Position numbers and translations under genes: made by a program. A stretch of 64,000 nt of DNA from Ectobius pallidus. Taxonomy: Eukaryota > Arthropoda > Insecta > Blattodea > Ectobiidae. The notes below the pieces were generated by a model. That model ran no database searches. It was not told the DNA's origin and saw only the letters and a list, made by a program, of their open reading frames with translations. Location: contig CAXKWD010000002.1 of assembly GCA_964059195.1 (NCBI GenBank), positions 163,128,559 through 163,192,558 of the forward strand, given 5' to 3'. Below, in pieces: positions 45,241 to 55,989 of this stretch; position 1 is the first letter of the stretch, and the number at the start of each line of letters is the position of its first letter.

Positions 45241-45865
45241 GCTACAACACCACACCTCACAAGCATGCAGTGTGTTTAACAGCCTCACACAGACTAGTTA
45301 ATATCCCTCTTAATGAAAATGAATACAACCTAGAATACAGTCACATAATAAAAACGGCAAGAGAAAATTGTTTCAGAAAAGAGATGGTTGGCAAAAAAAG
45401 TACGGAAATTTAAAAAAAACTGAAGAAGGTTAAAGAGATAAGTACATTACAAAATACAAAAGAAATTACAAATCACAAAAAATTTAGCTACTATCCATGG
45501 GCAAATTTCCAAAGATTTTCAATGAAGCCAACATCATACTGGCACCTTAGAATAAATTCAGCGTTAAAAATCTAATAAAGACCAACCAAGAGGATAAGGA
45601 ACCTCATTATAATAAATCTGGAGTATACAAAATCAGCTGCAAAGATTGTGATAACATAGGCCAAACGAAAAGGAATATGAATACAAGGAGAAAGGAACAC
45701 TTTAGAAATATTATAAACAAACAAACAGAAAAGTCAGCTTTAGCAACCCATTTCTGGGAAAAAGGCCATGAAATCAGGGATGAAATAGTACTACTAGAAC
45801 AAGTTCATCCACCCGTCACCAGGTGGCTAGTTGGAATCAATGATGATGATGGGGATACCCATTGA

Positions 45866-46577
45866 AACGATTGTTCTGAGTCAATATACATAATAGTGAA
45901 GTTAGTTTTCATATTTCCGTACTTAATCTTGCTACAGATGACTAAACTAATCTAATGAATCTTTACCTATTGTGTCCTTCAACTTATTGTATACTTTTTA
46001 GTGTAATATACATTGTGTGAATTATACCTAATAACTGTAGAAAGTTTGAGTACAGATATACGGATATTAATAGTATACCTAATAATTTTTCTGTTTGATA
46101 TTATCAGCTAGGTATTCCTGTATTCAGTACTATCCATGATATATTAAGCATTCCTTTAGTGTCCTTTTAAATAACTTTGACTACTCTGAATATTAATTAT
46201 TACAGGAAGTTTGTAACAGTGAAGTTTTCTAAGAATATAATAATATAAGAAATGAGTCAATTTTGTGACACTTCACTTAAGTCCTCTTGTTTGGAGACTA
46301 GTTTCGAGAAGCTCCTTCTCTTACTTCCTTTATTTTTTTTGTAATCTGTTGTATAAAATGACTCCATGTACATATTGACTATTTCCAGCAATTTTAAAAT
46401 TATATCTATTTCTGTAGTAGTCTTTTTATCTGTCTAGTTTCATGTTTGTACAAGAATTTAATTTTGATGAAAGGGAATTAATCTGTATTATTGTCTTTAT
46501 AATTGAAATGATTGTACCATAATTGATATTATAGAGTAATAAAGGAATAAGGAATTAGTGATTTTCCCTCAAGCTAT
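45866..46577. other. Intron, possibly the 3' end of the Penelope element
   Basis: AT-rich, no ORF or clear repeat boundary. Confidence 0.3.
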
Positions 46578-47116
46578 TGTACGGGTAGGGGAAATAAAAA
46601 GCGGACCGACTAAAGTATCTAAGTTACCGATATGAGCCACTGTGCATGCCTAGCGGCATTCACAGGAAAGCGGGGAATGTATTGAAATTTGTTCTAGTGT
46701 CGACTGTTGACTTAGCTGATTTCGAAACCCATTTGAAAATAAGCTAGTAAAATTCATTTTCTGGGAATAATCCATTAATTAAGTAGTTAAAAGTAGTGGG
46801 AAAACAATGTGCATTAAGGAAACAAAAAATTTCCTTCCTTGGCAGGATTCAAACCGAGAACGTGTTACTTACCAGTCGAACGCGCCATCATTGTGCTATG
46901 GAATTGCTAACAACCAACGTTCCTTGAAAGTCTGTTATGAAACAAGTGATTGACAAGGAGACTACAGCGCCCCAAGCACCTGAGCTATTCAACTAAGACG
47001 AAAGCAGTAACCAGCTGTGTGGCTGTTGTCCAACTACACAGGTCTAAGGAATAAGCAACAAGGCTCTGAAATCAGCTACAAGAGTCGGTCCACTTTTTTT
47101 TCCCCCTACCTGTACA
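46578..47116. mobile_element. MITE with ~34-bp TIRs and a tRNA-like core
   Basis: The ends TGTACGGGTAGGGGAAATAA and the inverted TTTCCCCCTACCTGTACA match over about 34 bp. Inside, the minus strand around 46920-46845 reads like a tRNA: GCACAATGATGGCGCGTTCG, CTGGTAAGTAACACG and GGTTTGAATCCTGCC (box B). Confidence 0.65.
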
Positions 47117-47130
47117 TAGGGTGTGAGACT

Positions 47131-47206
47131 ACCAGTAGTATTGTTCCGTATGTGTAAAAGTTGTACACACCAGTAGTATTGTTCCGTATGTGTAAAAGTT
47201 GTACAC
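47131..47206. repeat. 38-bp tandem duplication
   Basis: ACCAGTAGTATTGTTCCGTA with continuation to TTGTACAC is repeated twice at a 38-bp period, just after the MITE. Confidence 0.85.
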
Positions 47207-47541
47207 ATACAGACTGTACATTCCTCAAATGGAGGAAATATCACTTAGATCTGAAATTGTGAGAGTTAGATGTGAAATTGTGTGAGTAAGTGTAAAACTA
47301 ATTAAAAAGTAGATGTTTTGAGAAACTTGTAATTTTTCCTTCTTCTAATTTTATCATTACTTTCTTTTTTTAACTTTTTGTCTTTTTTTTTTTAATTCCT
47401 TTCATATCTGTTTAATTATTCCTTGATTACTTCATTTTTTTCACTTTATGTTGTAATACCCAAGTAAAGTGTAATGTAAGATTGTTTTTTACTCTTAATT
47501 TTTATTCTTTCAAAATGTTGTAATATGCTTATTTTTAACAG
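47207..47541. other. Intron 3' end before exon D
   Basis: AT-rich with T runs. Ends in TTTTTAACAG, the exon D acceptor. Confidence 0.5.
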
Positions 47542-49303
47542 GATTCTTCACTTCCACGATATAGAAGAGGAGGAAGATGAAAATACTGAAGAAACCCCTC
47601 CAAAACCAAAAAGACGGAAAACCAAAGGAATCTCATCAACGATTGTAAAAGCTGATGGGGATGTTGATAGTGGGACCAAGGCAAATGAGCAAACTTCTCA
47701 AAATTATGAGCAACATTCTACAGATAGATGCAGTCCAGCCATTATAGATTATTGCGCCTTAGGTGATGGAGACAGATCTGGTGCTAGTACTCCAATGATT
47801 GATTACAGTACCTTAGGGAGTGGAACTCAAAACACATTTGAAGATAATAGTTCTAATCAGAAACAAGTTTTGAAATTAGAACATGTAAAACCACCCAAAA
47901 TAAAATTAAAAATAGGCAACGGTAATAGTGGAAAAAATGGACGCATGAGTTCTAGTCCAGAAGGTCAACAACCAGGCCAATCTATTTTGCTTCCGGAGCG
48001 TGACGGTCTTGAAGTAACACCTGTACCTGATTCTGTGAGCAGACCATTCTATCCCGGGGAGGATCAGTTGCCTTTACATGCTGAATTTGATTTTCAAGAA
48101 AAGAAGGATGATGCTGCTGATAAAAGAAGAGAGTGGGAAAGGTGCATAGCTACAATTCAGTTTGACAAGGAAACTAAAACTATGTTTCAACAATTTCAGC
48201 GTCCATATGGCAATCATTCAAGTTTCTTCCGTCATCTTGTTCTTTTAGAGAAGTATTGGAGGTCAGGAGAATTGATTCTTGCACCAAATGCTAGTTCCAG
48301 GGCTGTAACTTATATAAACAGTGTTCAGAACCGTATTTGTTCTTATGAAGGTCGTCCATGGCCATCCTCGTTTTCTCATTATGGAACTACCTTAACAGCA
48401 GCATCGGGATCTGCTTCTGTGCCACAAGCTATGCAGTCCACTCCAGTACCTGTAATTGATCTCCCTTTGAAAAGAAGACTGGGAGGTGGTGTTCTCACAG
48501 CTTCGGAAGGATCTTCCAAACTCAGAACTGTTACTTGTATGCCAAGTGTTAGTATATCACCACAAACTGTGTCTTTTGCTCCTGTAGTGGGACCTCTTGT
48601 TCGTTCTGCAATTCAAGCTCGGATACAAGGATTTTCCTCTTCTCCATATACTTCCCCTTCTCCTGATCAACGAAAAGTACGTTTGAGCACAGCAGTTGTG
48701 TCAACCGGAAGTCATATCCAGCCTGGCAGAAGATTACCAAATGTTTTACAACTCACAGCTGGTGGTAAATCTTTCTCTATAGTACCACGTTTCCAACAGT
48801 TCCGTCAGATTCAGCCTTATCAACCTGATTTTCAAAAACAGCAACAGTTGCAGGAATCGACTCCATCATTTGAACCTTTGATTTGTGATGTTCGTTCTTT
48901 AGCAACTGAAAATGGTTCCAGTTTGTGGGATCAGAGTGCACCAGAGACCAGCAGCCTTAAGAGTCAATTGAATATGCCAACAAAGACACCTATTATGTTA
49001 CTACCAAAGACGGAAATTAATGCTACTTCCAACATTACTATTAAACCATCTACAATTGTAACTCCCACTGGAATCATCCTGTCCAGAAAACCAGAAATCA
49101 GTGTAACTGCAATCACAGACAACAAAGAAATTGCTTTAAAGCCAAAAATAATATCAATTAGAAAGGAAACTATTTCAAAAAGTAAGCTAATGCCTGACAA
49201 ACTAGACATTGCAAGGGCAAAAGCAGCTTTGGAGAAGAAAGATATTGTTATACAGCCTGCAATACCAGAGCAGAAAGATGGTTTACCAAACACAAAGTGC
49301 TGA
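47542..49303 (+). CDS. Host gene terminal exon D: acidic, basic and Ser/Thr/Gln-rich C-terminal part
   Basis: The acceptor is TTTTTAACAG. The phase-2 entry completes an Arg codon with exon C. About 586 codons are open to TGA at 49301. In order: an acidic run (HDIEEEEDENTEE), a basic stretch (PPKPKRRKTKG, likely nuclear localisation), a Ser/Gly linker with two copies of a (I)IDY(C/S)(A/T)LG motif, a KIKLKIGNGN patch, then the most folded-looking block (REWERCIATIQFDKETKTMF, then SSFFRHLVLLEKYWRSGELI and TYINSVQNRICSYEG). Ser/Thr/Pro/Gln-rich sequence follows, then an end with LDIARAKAALEKKD. No catalytic motif is seen. A chromatin or transcription cofactor is plausible, but only inference. Confidence 0.9.
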
Positions 49304-51586
49304 ACCAGGATGCCTTCTTAATAATTGTTGTGTTACAGAACATACACAAATGTTATGGTTCACAGAGGTCAAGACTGCATCATATTTTCAAGTGTGAATC
49401 ATAATGTGTTGTGCTTAAACACATATGTAACATATATAAGTAATGTTTACCTTAATCAGGGTGTTGTCAGTTCTGTTGTATGATGTTTATTGAAGTTACA
49501 TTGCTCTGGTTCAGTAATATTTAATTTGAGGAGAAAATCTATTAAGGGAGAAATGATTTTGTCTCATTTTTTGCAGTGCGTAATGACAGTTCTATTATCT
49601 AATCTATTTAAAAAGAAATTTTTTCAGTTTCTATTTTCAGAATTTTTTAGTGCAAAATTAATCTCTTTGCGGCATCATCATACACCACAGACATCTTATA
49701 TAGTTGACCCATGCTAATAATTTTTTTTTTATAAAATTATTATTAGCTTATATATAATCATTATTATTTATCCAATGAATTGCAAGAATTCTTTTAACAC
49801 TGTTTAGTAGTACTCAGTGCTATTTCATTTTTAAATCTTGTGTTAGGATATTCTAGTACTGTACGGTATTGTTTGCAATGCTGGAAAGAAAAAAAGAAAA
49901 AACCATAGAAATGTTGATAAACTGTTGGAAAAGTAAGAAATGTCAGTACTGAATATGATTCAAAGACAGTGAGCATAAGAAGGGCTAACTTTTAATTTGG
50001 TTTATTCCCTGAGTTGTAAATAGTGTGCATAATTTATTTTCTTAGATAATGTGTTCTGTGAAGAAAGAATCTTGTTAATCATAGAACAATAAGCCTTTCT
50101 AATTCATAGAAGTGTGTGTTTGTTAAATGTTACTTTTTATATCAGTAATTTCTATTGCCTAATTTATTAACCCTTTCACTGTTATAGCCATATTTATCCA
50201 TCAGTGCGCATCATTGCTGACACATATTTCTGTTGCACCACTCTGCATACCAATAGACAAAAGATATTCTCAGATACAAAAGATATTCTCAGTGAGGGGG
50301 ATTCCAAGTGTGTGGGCTTATAGTGTCGTCAGTTTTCTACTTCCTGTTACCATCAGTTCCCTGTTGTCTGACCTTTGCTGCCATCTGCAGCTAAATATTT
50401 CGGGTGATATATTCCGTGCATTCTTTTTTAAAGTGAACCTGTATAGCGCTTTACGAGTGCTACAGCATTGCTTTATGACCGCTGCAGCCAAAAAAGAATG
50501 GCAATGTCGATCAGCTGAGAGCTTGCTCAATGAAACCGGCACTTTGTACTGCCCTCCAACATGGTTAAGACACATGCAAATAACAGTTATGCCAGTATGG
50601 AAATAATAATTACTGTACAATATGATATACAAGTAAAATCAAATGGTACTAACTGTGCTGCAGAAGGTGTTCGTATTCGGGAATTTGAATAACAATGTTA
50701 ATACCATCAAGGAAATTTTCAATGAGCACCTCCGCCATGACAGTTTGCTTCAAAATCTTGCAGCACTCGTAAAGTGAGATTTGAGATCACTGCACTGACT
50801 GTGAAGTGGATGTAAAGCAAAGCTGCAGTGAAGAGTAAAAAAGAACAAGTTTGATGCAGCAATGGTAAAGTGCTTCAGCAGCGCTTTAAAAAAGTATGCA
50901 GTGATTGCACCATCCATTGAAATGCACATTAAATCAGCTGTGTTGTGACACCATGAGGGCTACCCCAAACTTACTATAAACTTCTAGAAATACAAGCTGC
51001 ACTCTTATTTCAAAGGAAACTTACAAATTATTTACAATTGTTTGTTTATTTATGATTACAAAAGAAATTTGAAAATTTATTCATCACCACCAGTTTGCAC
51101 AGTGAAAAGATAAAATAATTAGTGTAATCACAAATTTTTTAAACTTATTTAATTTAAATGCTTAGCATGCTGAAAATAGAATTGAAAACAAAAACTTAAT
51201 GCGTATGATAGTAGTACCCAGTGCACCGACCTCCGCTTTTGTAAACTGTTTCAAAAATGTTTAACTGTAATACTAAGTATCTAAGAAAACCTGTGCACCA
51301 TTTCTACAATACCGCAGTTCCCTTAGGGATGATATATTGTCGTTGTTACAGCAGAAGTCACTACAAAAATGGCCATTTTGATTTATATAACTACTACATT
51401 GCCGAAAGGATGCTATATAGGCAGGTAGAACTCGCTAATTAATATCCTTACCCATTTCCAAGTAACCCTAACTAATACTTCTGTTTTCACCAAGTTCATA
51501 TATGTAATGGTTTGTTCAAAGTTTAAAACAGCTGTATGTCAAAACTAAGATTTTGGACTTAGTGACTTCTGCCGGAACGACGATGG
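49304..51586. other. 3' UTR of the host gene and unassigned flank
   Basis: The first part is presumably 3' UTR. No canonical AATAAA was found close to the stop, so the polyadenylation site is not placed. A 21-bp direct repeat (ACAAAAGATATTCTCAG) lies at 50258-50292. No gene recognised. Frames at 50214 and 50318 overlap on opposite strands and show no motif. Confidence 0.4.
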
Positions 51587-51640
51587 TGTATATATATATA
51601 TATATATTTATTATGCACTGTATATATATATATATATATA
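51587..51640. repeat. (TA)n microsatellites
   Basis: Two TA runs separated by TTTATTATGCACTG, directly left of a hairpin MITE. Confidence 0.9.
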
Positions 51641-51717
51641 CCATGTGTCCGTAAAGTCACGGTGCACTTTATGTACAGTAAAAACAGTAAGTGCACCATG
51701 ACTTTACGGACACACGG
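51641..51717. mobile_element. 77-bp hairpin of two mariner-like TIRs
   Basis: CCATGTGTCCGTAAAGTCAC and the inverted GACTTTACGGACACACGG match at 27 of 29 bases, with a 19-nt loop. The arm resembles a mariner-family end. No interior. Confidence 0.65.
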
Positions 51718-51719
51718 CC

Positions 51720-51723
<4 letters not shown>

Positions 51724-51768
<45 letters not shown>
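51724..51768. repeat. (TA)n microsatellite
   Basis: About 20 TA units directly right of the hairpin MITE. Confidence 0.9.
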
Positions 51769-51772
<4 letters not shown>

Positions 51773-52433
51773 ATGTCTGTATGTTACAGGCTAGTTATAA
51801 ATTCAATCTTTTTACAAAATGCTGTCAAATTATTAATGAAATTGAAGCCTCGTTAATGTTTATGGTAATAAGTTTTAATTGTAATAAGACTTTGGAATCC
51901 CATATAATCTAAAATTCCAACAAAATAGCTAAAGGAAATGCAATTGAATATTATGACTTTTTTGTCTTATCAAAACTGAAAACGGTAAAGGAAACTTAAC
52001 CAGAATGAGAATGTTTAGATAAATCAATCAATCATTACTATCCTACGGGGGGAAAACATGGCTGGGCCCATACGGCCATTGATCTTTCTTCCAGCTAGAT
52101 ATGCCAATGGATAACCAAGAAGGGAGAGGACAAGCACACACTATGCAACAAGATACTTGAAATAAGGCAAGAATGTCCAACAAACAAATTTAATGGGATC
52201 AGTAAGTTAAGATTGACAATAACAATAATTGTACACAGCCAATAGATCTAAATCTCTCAATTCTAATAAAAGATATAACCCTTATTTTTTTTTTTAAATA
52301 GCCTAGTCAGGCAACCAACAATAGTAATAATACAAGACTTATAAATAATTTCACAACATGTGAAATGATTAGTGAAAGGTTTCTCTCCAGCCTATTCGAT
52401 TTCTCGCTCTCTCTAGGTGTATTATATAAATCT

Positions 52434-52439
<6 letters not shown>
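51769..52439. other. Unassigned intergenic sequence
   Basis: AT-rich. A GC-richer stretch at 52045-52130 resembles a short repeat fragment but has no partner in the window. Confidence 0.35.

Positions 52440-52480
<41 letters not shown>
52440..52480. repeat. (TA)n microsatellite
   Basis: About 20 TA units. Confidence 0.9.
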
Positions 52481-52485
<5 letters not shown>

Positions 52486-52736
52486 TTGCAAGGGATAAAA
52501 CACCCATAAAAACACTTTGCTGGCAAGCAAGATAAGTTTAAATATTCCTTATACCAATTTGATTAGTTGTATAGACAAGAAAAACCATAATAAAGGGGAT
52601 AAGTTTTCTTCACCACTTCCCAAAATATTTTAGAAAATTTCATTAATATTAATATTTCACATGGAATGAAAATAGCTGAGAAAAGTTCAAATTTAAATAT
52701 GATTTAGAAAGTATAATAAGCTTTATAGGGAATACA

Positions 52737-54075
52737 CGAGGGGGAGTCAAATGAAAACCTTAAATATTTTTTAAAATTTAATTTATTGAACAAACATGGA
52801 ACACAAGTATATCATTTTTCGACATAGTCTCCATGACATTCAATACACTTCCTCCAGCGCGTAGAAAGTGCACGGATTCTTCTGGAAAACAAATCTCGTG
52901 GTCATGTGCGCAACCTGTTGTACCTCTTCATTGGACCGAAATCTTTTCCCTCCCATTGCCTCTTTGAGTGGTCCAAACATGTGATAATCACTCGGGGCAA
53001 GGTCGGGTGAGTATGGTGGATGTGGAAGAGTCTCAGAGTGAAGGTCATTTATGGTTGCAACTGTTTCACGGGCAGTATGAGGCCGTGCATTGTCATGTTG
53101 CAAAAGGACACCAGTGGTCAGAAGTCCACGTCGCTTTGATCTGATTGCAGGCCAAGGATCATTTTTTAACATATTGGATATGACGCACTAGTGATGGTGT
53201 TTCCCCTAGGTGTGTAGTGTTCCAAAATAACACCTCGTTCATCCCAAAAGAGAGTCAGCATAACCTTCCCTGCAGATGGCTGCGTCCGGAACTTCATGGG
53301 TTTCGGTGATGAGGAATGGTGCCATTCCTTGCTTGTTCTGTTTGTTTCGGGTTGGTGGTAGTGTATCCACGTTTCGTCTCCTGTAACAATTTTCGCTAAG
53401 AAGCCATCACCTTCTGCTTCAAAGCGCCGCAAAAGTTCTTCATAGGCATCAATACGTCGCTCTTTCAGTTCTGCAGTGAGCTGCCATGGCACCCATCTTG
53501 CGGACACTTTGTGAAACTTGAGCATGTCATGAATGATGTGATGTGCTGAGCCATGACTAATGTTCAGATTTGCGGCTATTTATCCACTGACACACGGCGA
53601 TTTTCCATCACAGTGGCTTCAACTGCTGCAATAGACTGGTGTCACAACACGGTGTGCCTGACCCGGGTGCGGAGCGTCTGCCACAGAAGTCACCCCAGTT
53701 GTGAACTTCTACTCCACTCATACACGTGCTGCAGTGATAAACATGCATCACCATATTGGACCTTCATTCGCCTATGGATTTCAATAGGTTTCACACCTTC
53801 ACTGCTCAGAAAACGTATGACAGAACGCTGTTCTTCCTTGGTGCATGTCACAAGTGGAGCAGCCATTTTTGAACTGGTATTGTGGCAGCGTTTTGCTTGT
53901 CTCCAGTATTCTGCCACCTGTAGGGCATTCTTGAAAGCTTGGTAACACTCCTGCCAACTTATAAATCAGTGGCATTCTTGAAAGCATTGGTAACACTCCT
54001 TCCAACTTATAGATCAGTGGCATGAATTTTCGATTTTTAATTTCATTTTTAAGGTTTTCATTTGACTCCCCCTCG
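52737..54075 (-). mobile_element. mariner element C, near full length
   Basis: The ends CGAGGGGGAGTCAAATGAAA and the inverted TTTCATTTGACTCCCCCTCG match closely. TA lies at 52733-52734 (two bases before the TIR) and 54076-54077. Length is about 1.34 kb, normal for a complete mariner. A 47-bp near-duplication (CTGCCAACTTATAAATCAGT / CTTCCAACTTATAGATCAGT) lies at 53952-54013. Confidence 0.9.
52840..53917 (-). pseudogene. mariner transposase C (DD34D), a few frameshifts
   Basis: Three minus-strand frames cover the protein. 53863-53690: MAAPLVTCTKEEQRSVIRFL, then VKPIEIHRRMKVQYGDACLS (helix-turn-helix). 53525-53166: MLKFHKVSARWVPWQLTAEL, TGDETWIHYHQPETNRTSKE (first Asp) and LFWDERGVILEHY. 53172-52840: QHDNARPHTARETVATI (second Asp) and PPYSPDLAPSDYHMFGPLKE (third Asp). 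34 residues separate the last two Asp. The segment 53690-53525, holding the second helix-turn-helix, is frame-broken. All catalytic residues remain, so this is the best-preserved transposase here, though not intact. Confidence 0.9.
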
Positions 54076-54515
54076 TACTATACTTGAAAAATAAGTGTAA
54101 GTAAATTTATTTTTAAAGTACTGATGAATATTAAATTCATAAAATATTTTTAAAAGGCAAATGAACTTAATATTTCAAAAGAATGAACAGGCTAAGTTCA
54201 AATTTAAATGTACTTTAGAAATACACTATACTTGAACAATAAGAATGAGTAAAGTGATTATTAAATACTAATAAATATCAAAATCAGAAAATATTTTAGA
54301 AAAGCAGGTGATCTTAATATTTGAAAAGAATGGAATGGATAAGTTCAAATTTAAATATACTTTAGAAAATATAATAAGCCTTGGATTACACTACACTTGA
54401 AAAATAAGTGTAAGTAAATTTATTTTTAAATACTGATGAATATTGAATTCAGAAAATATTCTAGAAAGGCAAATGATCTTCATATTTCAAAAAGAATGAA
54501 CTCTCGTTGACTTAA

Positions 54516-55038
54516 AAATTGAAAATTGTTTAGAAATTCAATAGACTCACTATGAGTTTAGAAAAATCAGCATCAGCCAATTAACAGATCACAAAGAGAA
54601 ATTATCAGTTTTAACTTATATATAAATTAACCATCAGTTTGAAATCATAACAGGTCAATGCTGTACTAAGTATATTCAATCTGTTTCTTAACTATTGGAG
54701 AATTAACTGTCATTAGTAGAATACAACTAATGTTACTTTTTTTTTTTAATAAGAGTTAGTAAATTTATTGGAGTGCAATTTCTATGAGAATCCTCAATGT
54801 AACAGGCAATTACAATTTCCAATCCCTTTTTTTTAGCAAAATGAAGCCTTGAAAAAAATTTGAACAGAATATACAGATGATATGGAGGAAAAAAAATAAT
54901 TTAGGTATTACCCAATGAATAAATCCAAAATCACAGAACTACTGGAGAATCCAGAATTAATTATATAACACTGGATGGAATTCAAAGAATGTACCAGAAG
55001 AAAACCAAGAGAATATTATATATATATACACATATATA
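54516..55038. other. Unassigned intergenic sequence
   Basis: AT-rich, ends in a TA-rich run that hosts the pogo-like element. Confidence 0.35.
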
Positions 55039-55853
55039 CAGTAAAACCTCTATATAATGACCATCACTGGTTCGACGAAAAAGTGTTCTTTAAGAGGGGT
55101 GGTCTCTTAAAAGAGGGAATGCAGTTTTGTGTCTTGAAACTGAAAATACAATAGAATAAATACGGTACAATACATTAGGTGTATTATGTAACACACAGTT
55201 GATTATTACTTACTTTTACAGTATAACGGAAAAGACACTTCTATTTTCCCTACATTACATTTTGCTTGGAGGACAATGAAAGGGACTCGTCCGGCACGCT
55301 TCTTAGAATCGAGAATTTCAGAAACCCTCTCATATCTACTGAATAAACGTTTCCATAGGAAATAAAATTACCCCTCCGAGTCACTGCGATCATGTAGATA
55401 ATAAAGGCATGGATTCCAAAGGGTATTGAAACAAGCAGGTCAGAGGTAAGAGACTGGAACGTGTCCTGTTCACAACGCGCGCTGTACGGTACTGTACGTT
55501 GTCTACTGTAAGGTATTTCCCAGAAGGCGAAGGGGAAAACAGCCCAAAGCATTGCCCAACCATATTCTCATTTCTTCCCTCACTCTTGTAAAAGTAGTGT
55601 ATTGAAAATTGACGAGACGTCTTACAGTGCCCACATCAGTATTTCTGTTCAAATGCTGATTAATGCCTACCATTTGAATAAATATTTTTTACGATTTCGG
55701 TTGTTTTAGAGGAGTTTAACGCAAATGTAACTCTGGTCGGGGAGAGGGGTGGTCGTTTAATAGGGGTACAAATAACATTGACCTTATGGGTTTTACTGTC
55801 GGTTCTAGAAAAATTGGTCTTAAGAGGGGTGGTCTTTAAGACAGGTTTTACTG
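55039..55853. mobile_element. pogo/Tigger-like MITE C
   Basis: TA flanks. CAGTAAAACCTCTATATAAT at the left and its inverted partner AAGACAGGTTTTACTG at the right. Internal subterminal repeats AAGAGGGGTGGTC occur at 55092, 55744 (as GAGAGGGGTGGTC) and 55821. The minus-strand frame at 55250-55552 has no transposase motif. Confidence 0.75.
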
Positions 55854-55855
55854 TA

Positions 55856-55890
<35 letters not shown>

Positions 55891-55896
55891 GTATAT
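55854..55896. repeat. (TA)n microsatellite
   Basis: TA repeats with two interruptions, directly right of the pogo-like MITE. Confidence 0.9.
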
Positions 55897-55989
55897 AACT
55901 CCCCACTAGGAGGCAGCACAATCCGCACAAGCAAATAGCGCCAGCAAGGAACAAAAGGTGAAGCAGAATATTCAATTCGCTTCAAAATA

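Larger units (their letters stand above)
40930..45865 (+). pseudogene. Penelope-like retroelement with GIY-YIG endonuclease, split by three insertions
   Basis: 40945 onward encodes YGLPKIHKPGNKMRPIISYI and APTYNLGKWLLNKF, then LVSFDVSSLFPSIPKDKL (catalytic Asp A). After the insertion at 41280-42278 it resumes NFFTFRGK and reaches the catalytic YVDDIFAIEKK (YVDD at 42421-42432, preceded by a stop). After 42460-43377 it gives MEIQTDGYLPFLDLKIINRN. After 43570-45240 it gives SHRLVNIPLNENEYNLEYSH, and ends with GVYKISCKDCDNIGQTKRNM and ALATHFWEKGHEI, a GIY-YIG-type domain (YIG is NIG here). Those are the two diagnostic domains of Penelope elements. Stops and frameshifts show it is dead. Confidence 0.85.
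52600..54515. repeat. ~160-bp tandem array, about four copies, split by a mariner
   Basis: AAGTTCAAATTTAAATATGA-like sequence recurs at about 52684, 54193 and 54336. Each is followed by a TTTAGAAA.TATAATAAGC block, ACTTGAAAAATAAGTGTAAG and CAGAAAATATTTTAGAAA. The first copy is interrupted at 52735 by mariner C. Confidence 0.7.

Noticed and set aside
50160..50190. Second piggyBac end (TTAACCCTTTCACTG)
   Set aside because: No inverted partner next to a second TTAA was found downstream.
50214..50632. 130- and 104-codon ORFs on opposite strands after the host gene
   Set aside because: They overlap each other, contain no motif and have no splice or promoter support.
51662..51912. ORFs with (YI)n runs
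   Set aside because: They read through TA repeats and the hairpin MITE. Not genes.
55250..55552. 100-codon minus-strand ORF as a pogo transposase
   Set aside because: No helix-turn-helix or DDE motif is present. It is probably chance within a MITE.
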